Source of the DNA: Dryas octopetala
Lineage: Eukaryota; Streptophyta; Magnoliopsida; Rosales; Rosaceae
DNA length: 64,000 bases
Assembly (NCBI GenBank): GCA_963921425.1
Contig: OY992838.1
Location: forward strand, 11,966,001 to 12,030,000
Direction: 5' to 3'
Shown here: piece by piece, positions 36,573-46,575 of the stretch
How the letters are laid out: every line of letters begins with the position of its first letter
Position numbering within the stretch: position 1 is the stretch's first letter
Translations under genes and position numbers: made by a program
Notes under the pieces: generated by a model
Told to the model about the DNA's origin: nothing
Seen by the model: the letters and a program-made list of their open reading frames with translations, nothing else
The model's database searches: none

Positions 36573-36978
36573 GGAGTGCTCTAAAACTAACTGGTTAGTA
36601 AGTTAATATGAAACTAACCATACTTTTGGACTCACCACATAACTAATCTCATAATCTGAACCGTTTATTTTTTAGGCCTTATTTCAAAGATCATCTTTAC
36701 AAAAATTTAACTATATCATAAATCATTTAGGCATCTAATTGTGATAAAACAAATAGACGATCAATATTTTCGATAAAAACATATAAATAATTGTTATCAT
36801 AATTAAATGGCTAAATGAATTCTGATTTTGGAAATTTTTTACAGAGATGATCTTTGAAATAAGCCCTAAAAAATGGATGGTTCGGATTTTGATATTACAT
36901 TTTGTGGTGGGCCTAACAGGGTAGTTAATTTTTTATTAACTTACTAAATAGTTAGTTTTAGAGTATTCTTGATATACA
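36573..36978. mobile_element. Foldback TIR element, family B copy 1
   Basis: Ends with GCTCTAAAACTAACTGGTTA and an inverted, diverged copy at about 36943-36966. The interior is also self-complementary (AGATCATCTTT against AGATGATCTTT). It lies between family A copies and is flanked by inverted copies of AGAAGGAGTCTGTATAT. Confidence 0.7.
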
Positions 36979-37005
36979 GACTCCTTCTATTGAGGTATAC
37001 CTCAA

Positions 37006-37363
37006 CTTATTTAGGTTGAGGTATACTTTATTGGAGCCCACACGAGTCATTTTGTGTCGATCCGAATCATTCAATTTTTACATCTCCATTGATAGATCAT
37101 CCTTGCAAAAAATTAGCCAAATCAGAAATCATTTGTCTATCTAACTTTGATCAAATAAATGGACGAACCAAATATTTTCGATGAAACCGTTTATTTGTTT
37201 GATCAAAGTTAGATAGGTAAATGATTTCTGATTTGGCTAATTTTTTGCAAGGATAATCTATCAATGAAGATGATCCTTGCGAACGGTTCGGATTGACACA
37301 AAATGACTCATGTGCAACAAGGTCATACCTCAACATAAATAAGTTGAGGTATACCTCAATAGA
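37006..37363. mobile_element. Foldback TIR element, family A copy 2
   Basis: Matches 36184-36548 at an offset of about 825 bases, including GTCGAT, ATTTTTACATCTCCATT and GGTCATACCTCAACATAAAT. Confidence 0.75.
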
Positions 37364-37432
37364 AGAAGCATGTCTTGATATATATATATATATATATATA
37401 AAATCTCAACTATATATATATATATATATCAA

Positions 37433-37805
37433 AAATGCTCTAAAACTAACTAGTTAGTAAGTTAATACAAAACTAACCACCATGTAATTTCAAAATCCGA
37501 ACCGTTTATTTTTTAGGCCTTATTTCAAAAATCATTTCTATAAAAAATCTTCAAAATCAGAAGTCATTTAGTCATTTGATTATAATAACAACTATTTCTA
37601 TGCTTTTATCGAAAATACTGATCGTCTATTTATTTGATCTCAATTAGATGACTACATGATTTTCGATTTGGTTGATTTTTTACAATGATGATATTTGAAG
37701 TACGGCCTAAATAATTAATGGTTTGGATTATGAGATTAGTGATGTGGTGGACCCAAAAGCATGATTACCTTCGTATTAACTTGCTAACTAGTTAGTCAGA
37801 GCAAT
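37433..37805. mobile_element. Foldback TIR element, family B copy 2
   Basis: Matches 36573-36978 at an offset of about 859 bases (CTAAAACTAACTAGTTAGTA left end, inverted TTGCTAACTAGTTAGTC right end). It is bounded by TA microsatellites at 37379-37428 and 37810-37833. Confidence 0.7.
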
Positions 37806-39203
37806 CCTCATATATATATATATATATATATATAGAAGATCTATGTTGCGGTGTTGCATGTTCCAACTGACAAGGAATTAAGAAGCCATTTATCATTTTT
37901 TTTGTCATTCAATATATAGAGTAAATTACGTCATTGGTGCACTAACTTTTTCCAAAATCTTAATTTGGTCCATAAACTAAATTTTGTACAAAAATAGTCC
38001 ACGAAATGTCAATTGTGTCTCATTTTGATCCGCTCAACTCTATTATATTTTCTGTCTATTTTAGAGGTAAAATCGTCCACCCACTTCATCTTATCTTCCC
38101 TAACCTCTTCTCTTTCTAAGAAAATTTCAAAGTTTGTGATTATTACGTACTAACTCAACCTCAAATAAAATTAAATAAAAAGATAAGAGAAAAATGCATC
38201 ATTGGTCCACAAATTATATCATTTTTCCCAAATTGATCTACTAATTAATTTTCGTATCACATTGGTCCATTAATTTTATTTTGCGGGCCAACTTGGTCAT
38301 TTTCGTCACATTTAACCCATTTGGCCGTTAAAGTCCATCATGTGCATCCCATGTGCGCTTTTGTGAGGACAAATTAGTATTTTCATTCCTTAAGACAAGC
38401 CTTCCATTTTGTCCTAAATGAAAATCTTGAAAAAAAATACAAACAATTATCTCTTCAAATAAATTAATATTAAAAATATATATATTAATATCAAATTAAA
38501 ATTTGTGCAAAAAAAAAAAACAAATAAAAATTATTATATATTTTTAAAAATTTATATTGAACTTTAAATCAATAAAAAATAAAAAACCATCTCCTTCGGT
38601 CCTTCCTCTCTCCCTCCCCTCCTTCACCGGTGCACCCCCACCCTAGCAAACCACCACCACCATCTCCTTCCTCCCTTTCCCCCACCACCCCACCCCACCC
38701 CACCACACCACACCAAGGGGTGACCTCCAGTGACTTTCCCAGCCACCGACTTCTCCCACTTTTAGTTGCCAGCTACATTCCCAAAATCCCATCTCCTTCT
38801 TCCCTCCCACCCTCACCCCAAACCATCGCCACCATCTCCTTCCTCCTTCCATTTCCCCCCACCCCAGTCGCCGCCGACTTCGTCCACTCTAGTCGCCGCC
38901 GACTTTGCACACCCCAATCACTACTATCTCCTTCCTCTTTTTCCCCCACCTACTGCCGCTAACTTCGCCTACCTGAGTCGCAGCCGATTTCACCCACCCC
39001 AGTTGCTGCTCACTTCGCCCACTCAAGTCGCCACCGACTTCCCCACCTACAAATTCGAATGGGTTGGTGGGTTTGATTGTGGAACCGGAGAAAGAAAAAG
39101 GGAGGGAGGAAAGACAGTGAGAAAGAAAGGGAAACAGAGGCAAAGAGAGAGTAGATAGGAAGTGAGAGAAAGAGAGGGAAGAAGGGTTTCCGGTGATGAG
39201 AAG

Positions 39204-39355
39204 TGTTAAATTCCTAGTTTATATGGGTTTCCTTGTAATTATAGGAATAGATGTATTTGCTATTTAGACCCTCACTTGTACAGGTATAAATACCTCTTTT
39301 ATGTGATTAATAAAAATGAGCTGAAATTATTAAACCCTAAACACATTGTTTGACA
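39204..39355 (+). repeat. 5' LTR of the first copia element
   Basis: 152 bases, starting TGTTAAATTC and ending TTTGACA. It contains a TATAAATA-like box and an AATAAAAA signal. Confidence 0.96.
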
Positions 39356-39741
39356 TGGTATCGGAGCCACCCAAACTTCTATTCGTCAGACTTAGGTTTT
39401 TGGTGGTGTGTTAGGGTTGATCTTGGTCTGTTTCTCTTGTTCCTTGCGTGAGAACGAAACTTTGTGTAAATCCTTGTTGCTGTGTGCGTGGGATTGGTCT
39501 TGCTCTGTTTTTTGTTCCTTGCGTGAGAACTGCTGCGTGAATCCTTGAGGTTGCTGCTGTGTGCGTGACTTCTCCTTGCTGCGTGACACACCTGCTGCTG
39601 CTGTGTGCGTGAATCCTTGCTGCTACGTGACACCCTGCTGCTGCTGTGTGAAGCTTTTCCTTGCTGCGTGATCAGCCGCTGCGTCGCTGCTGCTGTGTGC
39701 GTGACTTGCTCTCTGAAGGTTCCGCTGCTACAAGTTAGTTT

Positions 39742-42700
39742 TTGTTCCGCTGCGTGATCATGGCCGACTCTTCCAAGACTGATGGCAAGAAGGCTGAATT
39801 GAGTACACCTCCTACACTTCCTCCGGTTACTTTTAATGACTCAGTAATCACACCAGAAAAGCTTGATGGCACAAACTATGGTGAGTGGGCTTTAAATGCA
39901 CAGAATAAGATCCGAGGCCGGAAGCGCTGGGGTTTAATTTCAGGTTCACATCCTATGCCTACGGATCATGAGTCACTTGAATTTGAGGCTTGGGAAGATG
40001 AAAATTGCATGGTTAAGTCTTGGCTCTTGGATGCAATGACTAAAGATGTGCGTTCATTGTTCATTCGTATGGCGACTGCCAAGGAGATATGAGACGCTCT
40101 CAAGAGGCAGTATTCCGTGAGTCAGGATGGTTCCAAGGCTTATTCACTCCATTGTCAGGTTATTTCCACTCGTCAAAATGGTCGAACTATTATTGAATAT
40201 TATGGTATATTGCAAAAAATTTGGCAGGAGGTGGATGCAATTCAACCTTGTCCTATGGAATGTTCGAGAGATATTGGGTTGTATAATGATATTGTTAGTG
40301 CTAATCGTCTATATGTTTTTCTGGCTGGACTTGATTCGCATTTGGATAGTGTTAGAGGAAGAATTCTTGCTACCTCTCCTCTGCCTGATCTTCGTACTGC
40401 CTATGCTACAGTGTGTGCTGAAGCTAATCGCCAGGATGTCATGCTTGGTGGTCCTACTAATACTAGTGTGGCCATGGTGGCCAGACCCTCAAGTGGTAAC
40501 CGGTTCGATTTTAGAAAGAATGAGACTCGGAAATGTACTCATTGTAATGGTACCAACCATGTGGTAGAAAAGTGTTTTCAACTTCATGGGTATCCGGAAT
40601 GGCATCCGAAAGGCATGAAGGCATTTCCAGGAGATTCTCCTTTTAAGGCTACCCAACCGGCTCCTAAGGGCAATTTGGTCAATACTTCTATTTTTGCTGC
40701 TGAGTCAGGTATATCTTATTGTGCTTTGCGTACTCCTGCTAATTCTTGTACAAATACATGGATAATTGACACAGGTGCCACCGATCATATGACTTGTGAT
40801 AGATATGCATTCCAATCCTTGTCGTCTAGTAGTCCCAAACCATTTATTACTAATGCCAATGGTGTGTCTTCTCCAGTCCTTGGCATTGGCACTGTGTCTT
40901 TCGTCTCTTACCTTGTTAAATACCTTGTTTGTTCCGTCCTTAAACTGCAATTTATTGTCTGTTAGTCAACTAACTGCATCTCGTGGTTGTGTTGTTTTTT
41001 TCTTTCCTACTCACTGTATTTTTCAGGATATCCATACCAAGGAGAGGATTGGCAGTGGTAGGAGAAATGAGGACTTGTACTATCTGGATGGTGATACTTT
41101 GGGTCTGGATGGTGTAAGTCAGGCTCATCACGTTAGTGGTGCTCAGTTAGTTGCGAATAAGAAGAAGATCTGGCTCTGGCATCAGCGGTTGGGTCATCCT
41201 TCGTTTAGTTATCTAAGGCGGTTATTTCCTTCGTTGTTTCGTGGTTGTAATTTCCAGGATTTCCAATGTGAAACTTGTGTGTTGGCTAAGAGTCACCGAA
41301 TAGTGTTTTCTTCTAATGATAATAAATGTGGAATTCCTTTTGGTTTGGTTCACTCTGATGTTTGGGGACCTGCTCCTCTTTCTACTTTTAATGGTGTTCG
41401 ATGGTTTGTCACGTTCATAGATGATTGCATGCGTATGACCTGGATTTATTTTCTTCATAATAAAAGTGATGTATGTGGAGTATTCCAATTGTTCCATAAG
41501 ATGGTGAGCACTCAGTTCAATCATTCGATTCGCATTCTTCGCTCTGATAATGGCGGCGAATATGTTAACAAAGGATTGACAGATTACTTTGGTTTGCATG
41601 GCATTATCCATCAGACATCTTGTTCTTATTCTCCCCAACAGAATGGGGTGGCTGAACGAAAGAATAGACACTTATTAGAGGTTGCTCGATCATTGTTGAT
41701 TGGCGGTCGGGTACTGACTTTCTTATGGGACGATGCCCTTAGCTCAGCCGTGTACTTAATTAACCGGACTCCATCTAGTGTTCTCGATTTCCGGCGCCCA
41801 TTGGACGTCCTTGCTGATTCTTGTGCGCTTCCGTCTATTTTGCATTTGGAACCTCGAGTGTTTGGCTGCGTTGTGTATGTCCATTTACATGGGCATCAAC
41901 GTACCAAATTGGAGTCCCGAGCATTGAAATGTGTATTTGTTGGCTATGGTGTTGCTACTAAAGGATACAAGTGCTATCATCCTCCGTCTCGTCGGTTCTA
42001 TGTATCTATGGATGTTAGATTTCATGAGGAACAATTGTTTTATGAGTATTCCGAACCTTCCCTTCAGGGGGAGAACGTTGGTGAAGGGTCGAATGCCATA
42101 GATATGAAGTTTTTCAATGGTTTCAGGTTACAGGAAAAAAAGGACGAGCAATGTAGTATCGAGCGCTCAGCAGGTACAGTGGGTGAAATACCTCCTCTGG
42201 TAGATCAATCTTGCTTACCTATAGACTCGGCGGTGCAGTGTGACAGTGATCTTTCTGACAGTGATCTACCTCCTCTGGTAGATCAATCTTGCTTACCTAC
42301 AGACTCAGCGATGCAGTGTGACAGTGATCTTTCTGACTCTTCAGTGTTTGGAGGTTTGTTTGATGATAGTACAACTCTCAGTCCTCATACTTCACCACTG
42401 ATACAATCTTCTCCAGAGGCGTCTCATGAGGTACATTCTATTTCCCCTTCTTTTCCTGATGATTTGAGTATCCAATCTGAGTCTGAGCTTGACACCTCTA
42501 GGTATAAGCTTCCACATAGGTCAACCCGAGGTATTCCACCTACATCTTATGAACCAGACCCTAACGCCAAAGTCAAATACTCTATAAATAGTCATGTGTC
42601 TTCGCATAGGCTATCCGAGTCATATAAGTCATTTGTGCATCAATTATCTTCTGTATCTGTCCCAAGAAATTTGCAGGATGCTTTAGCAGATTCAAGATGG

Positions 42701-44197
42701 ACTAAGGCAATGGCAGAAGAAATTGAGGCATTGGTGAAAAATAGGACTTGGGAGCTGGTTCAGTTACCTAAAGGGAAGAAACCTGTGGGATGCAGATGGG
42801 TTTATGCAGTTAAACATAGAGCTGATGGTTCCATAGAGAGGTATAAAGCTCGGTTGGTTGCCAAGGGGTACACTCAGTCTTATGGAGTTGACTATCAGGA
42901 GACATTTGCTCCAGTAGCAAAGTTGAATACTGTGAAGGTGTTGTTGTCTCTAGCTGCTAATCTGGAGTGGCCTCTTCTTTAGTTTGATGTCAAGAATGCA
43001 TTCTTGCATGGTGATCTTGAAGAAGAGGTCTATATGGATCCTCCTCATGGAATTCCTGAACTAGAATAGTCTGGTATGGTGTGCAGACTAAGAAAGGTAT
43101 TGTATGGCCTGAAGCAATCACCTAGAGCCTGGTTTGGACGGTTCTCCAAGTCTATGAAGGCTGCAGGCTATAAACAGAGTAATTCAGACCATGCACTATT
43201 CATTAAACGAAGAGGTAACAAGCGTACTGTACTCATTATATATGTGGATGATATGGTTTTGACAGGAGATGATCAGGAGGAGATGGCCTCGCTACAAACT
43301 TACCTGGCTTCTGAGTTTGAAATGAAAGAATTAGGTAACTTGAAGTATTTCCTTGGGATTGAAGTAGCAAGATCTTCACATGAGATTTTTTTGTCCCAGA
43401 GAAAGTATGTTCTTGATCTCTTGACAGAAACAGGTATGCTTTCTTGTAAGCCTGCTGCAACTCCTATTGAGCAGAACCACAAGTTGTTTGAAAGCTACAA
43501 TTCTGCTCCGACTGACAGAGGAAGATATCAGAGACTTGTGGGGAGATTAATTTATCTAGCTCACACTCGACCGGACATTGCCTATGCTGTTAATGTGGTG
43601 AGTCAGTTCATGCATGACCCACGAAAATTACATATGGATGGAGTTGAGCGTATCTTGAGGTATCTGAAATCTGCACCAGGTAAAGGGTTGTTATTTAGTA
43701 AACATGACCATTTGGATGTTATTGGATTTACAGATGCTGATTGGGCAGGATCAGCGAATGATAGAAGGTTTACAGCTGGGTATTTCACCTTTGTTGGTGG
43801 TAATTTAGTTACTTGGCGAAGTAAGAAACAACATGTGCTGTCTAGATCCAATGCAGAAGCGAAGTACCGAGGTATGGCAAATGGTATTTGTGAACTCCTA
43901 TGGTTGAGGAAGTTGTTAATAGATTTGGGGTATAAACCCAAGGTCGCTATGAAGTTATTTTGAGATAATAAATCTGCGATTGAGATTGCTCATAATCCGG
44001 TTCAACACGATCGTACGAAGCATGTGGAAATTGATCGTCATTTCATTAAGGAGAAATTAGAGACTAGGATTGTTGATTTCCCTTTTGTGAAATCTGAAGA
44101 CCAGCTGGCTGATGTTCTTACCAAGGCTGTGTCGAGTAGGATATTTGATTGTTCACTTATCAAGTTGGGCATGTGTGATGTTTATGCACCAACTTGA
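39742..44197 (+). pseudogene. Copia gag-pol with five breaks
   Basis: Order as seen: gag with LDGTNYGEW; a CCHC knuckle CTHCNGTNHVVEKC; protease WIIDTGATDHMT; pre-integrase LWHQRLGHPS; integrase with FVTFIDDC, RSDNGGEY and SPQQNGVAERKN; reverse transcriptase with RYKARLVAKGYTQ and YVDDMV; RNase H with TDADWAGS and SNAEAKYRGMA. Breaks: TGA at 40090 after AKEI; a frameshift near 40900 between protease and pre-integrase; TAG at 42980 after WPLL; TAG at 43067; TGA at 43961 before DNKSAIEI. Everything else in the frame is well preserved, so the breaks are recent. The element cannot make its own polyprotein. Confidence 0.93.
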
Positions 44198-44204
44198 GGG
44201 GGAG

Positions 44205-44356
44205 TGTTAAATTCCTAGTTTATATGGGTTTCCTTGTAATTATAGGAATAGATGTATTTGCTATTTAGACCCTCACTTGTACAGGTATAAATACCTCTTT
44301 TATGTGATTAATAAAAATGAGCTGAAATTATTAAACCCTAAACACATTATTTGACA
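44205..44356 (+). repeat. 3' LTR of the first copia element
   Basis: Identical to the 5' LTR except for one base (ATTATTTGACA against ATTGTTTGACA). Confidence 0.96.
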
Positions 44357-44689
44357 AGAAGGGATGTCGGCGTGTTGAAGATGGGAGGGGGGAAGGGTGT
44401 TGCATTTCTCCTTACAAAAATCTCAATTTTTTTTTCACTTTTATTTTAATTTATTTTTTAAATACCAATCCTCACAAAAATCCCACGTATGAGTCACATG
44501 GCCAGAATTAACGGAAGTTGGCACAAAATAGACAGAATGGACCAAGTTGGGCCGCGAAATAAAATTAATGGATCAATGTGATACAAAAATTAATTAGTGG
44601 ATTAATTTTGAAAAAATGATATAGTTCGTGGACCATTTGTGCATTTTTCTCTATAATTAGACTTGGGTCATTTAGAAAAACAGTTTTTA

Positions 44690-44920
44690 GATGGAAACCA
44701 GAGGTGTTTTAAAATTTATAAGATTTTTTTTTAATTCATAATAAAATCCTCCTCCGATTTGAATGGTATTTTTTCTCATAAGGTGTAGAGTGGGCTTTGT
44801 AAAGGCTAAATAAAACCTAACATAATCTAACATAAAGTCATCAAAGAAGAAAAATAAAAGGATTTGATTAAAAACTCTAAATCACTACCGGTTTTAGTCT
44901 AAGAAAAACTCATAAAATGG
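44690..44920 (-). mobile_element. LINE-like 3' fragment, inverted
   Basis: The reverse complement matches the stretch about 52265-52585 that follows the LINE ORF1-like relic. Shared blocks include CTTAGACTA, GGTAGTGATTTAG, TTTTTCTTCTTTGA, CTTTATGTTAG and TTTTAAAACACCTC. No frame. It lies within the right arm of the outer MULE-type element. Confidence 0.6.
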
Positions 44921-45312
44921 ACTGGCCGGAGTCTAAGTCTCCATTAAATAAATTAGATACTACTGACGTGTGGTTGATGAAAATCCACGTTTTGTAGAGA
45001 GACAAGAGGTTGGGGAAGGTAAGTTGAAGTGAGTGGAAAATTTTACCTCTAAAATAGACAGAAAATATAATAGGGTTGAGGGTTTGGACTAAACTAGGAC
45101 ATAACTGATATTTCATGGACCATTTTATTACAAAATTTAGTTCGTGGACTAAATTGAGATTTTGGGAAAATTTAGTGGATCAATGGTATAATTAAGCCCA
45201 ATATATATATAGCTTCTCTTTTGTTAGGTGTATGATTGGTTTCACATTTTTGTAAATTAATTTCACTTTTGAATTATAATTTGTTAATTAATTAAAGGTA
45301 TTAAAAAACAAT

Positions 45313-45817
45313 GGTCAAATGACACTTTTGGTCCCTGTACTTTTACGGAATTTCCACTTTGGTCTTGTACTTTTATTTTTGACGATTTGGTCATGTACTT
45401 TTTATATGATAGCAATTAAGTTCAAATAATTAACATCGTTTAAATTGTTGATGGAAAATCTGATGTGGAAGCACGTGCTTCGCACATGAGTGACATTTCA
45501 AATATTTTAGTCTAATTAGATGCCTATTTAAGCCTCTCATTGTCATTTAACATATATATTTATTTTTCTTTACTAATTGCATATAAGGGCGGGTAAAGGT
45601 TTGTATAGGCATCCATGTTGAGTAAGATGTCCGAAATATCACTCACGTGCAATGCACGTCGAATTTTTCATCATATCAATTTAAACGTGGATAATAATTT
45701 GGACTTAATTATTATTGTATTGAAAGTACATAACTTAAATTGCCAAAATTAAAAGAACATGACCAAATTAAGTGGAAATTTCTATTAAAGTATATGGACC
45801 AAAAATGTCATTTGGCC
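45313..45817. mobile_element. MULE-type MITE, sister of the intron 9 copy
   Basis: 505 bases with ends GGTCAAATGACA and inverted GGCCAAATGACA. The flanks are a perfect 9-base duplication, AAAAACAAT (45304-45312 and 45818-45826). It carries the same sequence theme as 10951-11464 (TTTGGTCCCTGTACTTT at the edge). Confidence 0.85.
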
Positions 45818-45929
45818 AAAAACAATTGATAAAAATTATTTCTTAGTTTTTTTTTTATAAAAAAAATTATCGGAAATCGTATCTGAATTGTCAACTCATG
45901 CACAAACGTCAAAGATGTGAGAATGTGGA

Positions 45930-46230
45930 ATGTTGTTCCACATTAAAAAATTATAATCTTGCATAATAGTTTATGAGGATCGAGTTGGGCATCTCTACCT
46001 ATTTTCAATTGGTTTTGAATTGAATGCTCCAATTTTCTTCTTGGTATAAGATTATGTTCACCCGACGTGTTAGGCAAAATAGCCACACGCGTGTGTTTCT
46101 CGTCACCAAATATGAGTTTTCCATGTGTGGCGTCACTCACATTGGAAAATTATAACCTTGCATATATAGTAGTTTATAAGAAGTTGGGCCTCTCTATTTA
46201 TGATCAATTGGTTTAGAATTGGATGCTCAA
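45930..46230. repeat. Two diverged direct repeats, LTR or TRIM-like
   Basis: CACATTAAAAAATTATAATC with AGTTGGGCATCTCTACCTAT at about 45939-46040 recurs as CACATTGGAAAATTATAACC with AGTTGGGCCTCTCTATTTAT at about 46137-46230. The offset is about 198 bases. No internal coding sequence. I infer a small LTR-type element but found no target duplication. Confidence 0.4.
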
Positions 46231-46575
46231 CTTCCTTCAAAAGACAATGTTCGATTTTTATCCTCTTTTTTTTGTCAAGACAATGTTTGATTGTTGAATG
46301 TATGAAAACGAAAACAAAAATGAAATAAAAAGATGCACCCTTATGGTAAGCATCACCATAGTAATGAAATAGAGCTCTCACAAGTGGATTTATCACGTAC
46401 CCTTAGCGTCTAACTAGCTAGGGTTTCTTTCAACCTTGGTGGCCACATTAGCGTTCTTTCGCCTTCTCAAATCTTTATGGAGGATGAGAATGAATTGATC
46501 TTTGTGGGGGGGGGGGGAGAGGAAGATGAGGGTGAGGAAGATGAGGGTGTGAAAGAAATCTTAAGCATGAGCCTA

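Larger units (their letters stand above)
39204..44356 (+). mobile_element. Ty1/copia LTR retrotransposon, complete but disabled
   Basis: LTRs 39204-39355 and 44205-44356 are both 152 bases and differ at one position near the 3' end. A 5-base duplication, AGAAG, flanks the element (39199-39203, 44357-44361). The LTRs run TGTTAA to TTGACA. A primer-binding site TGGTATCGGAGCC follows the left LTR, resembling the complement of initiator Met tRNA. A polypurine tract GAGGGGGAG precedes the right LTR. The size is 5153 bases. The coding region is described separately. The low LTR divergence marks the insertion as young. Confidence 0.97.
38187..44651. mobile_element. Middle TIR element inside the outer one
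   Basis: GAGAAAAATGCATCATTGG on the left matches an inverted GAGAAAAATGCACAAATGG on the right. The following 90 or so bases also pair (TAATTAATTTTCGTATCACA and CAACTTGGTC blocks). A clean target duplication was not found: 7 of 9 bases agree if the left edge is moved two bases. Its left part holds a C-rich stretch with a roughly 25-base repeat (CGCCGCCGACTTC motifs, about 38860-39050). The copia element sits inside it. Confidence 0.65.
37919..45198. mobile_element. Outer MULE-type TIR element, split by later insertions
   Basis: The left end GAGTAAATTACGTCATTGG and inverted right end GGCTTAATTATACCATTGG match imperfectly, and the similarity runs over 100 bases inward. The flanks are a perfect 9-base duplication, CAATATATA (37910-37918 and 45199-45207), as Mutator-like elements make. 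Its own sequence is only about 37919-38186 and 44652-45198; the rest is nested insertions. No transposase. The right arm also contains a LINE-like 3' fragment at 44690-44920. Confidence 0.8.

Noticed and set aside
38630..39158. Proline-rich frames of 110-130 residues
   Set aside because: They are low-complexity C-rich repeats inside the middle TIR element, open in several frames.
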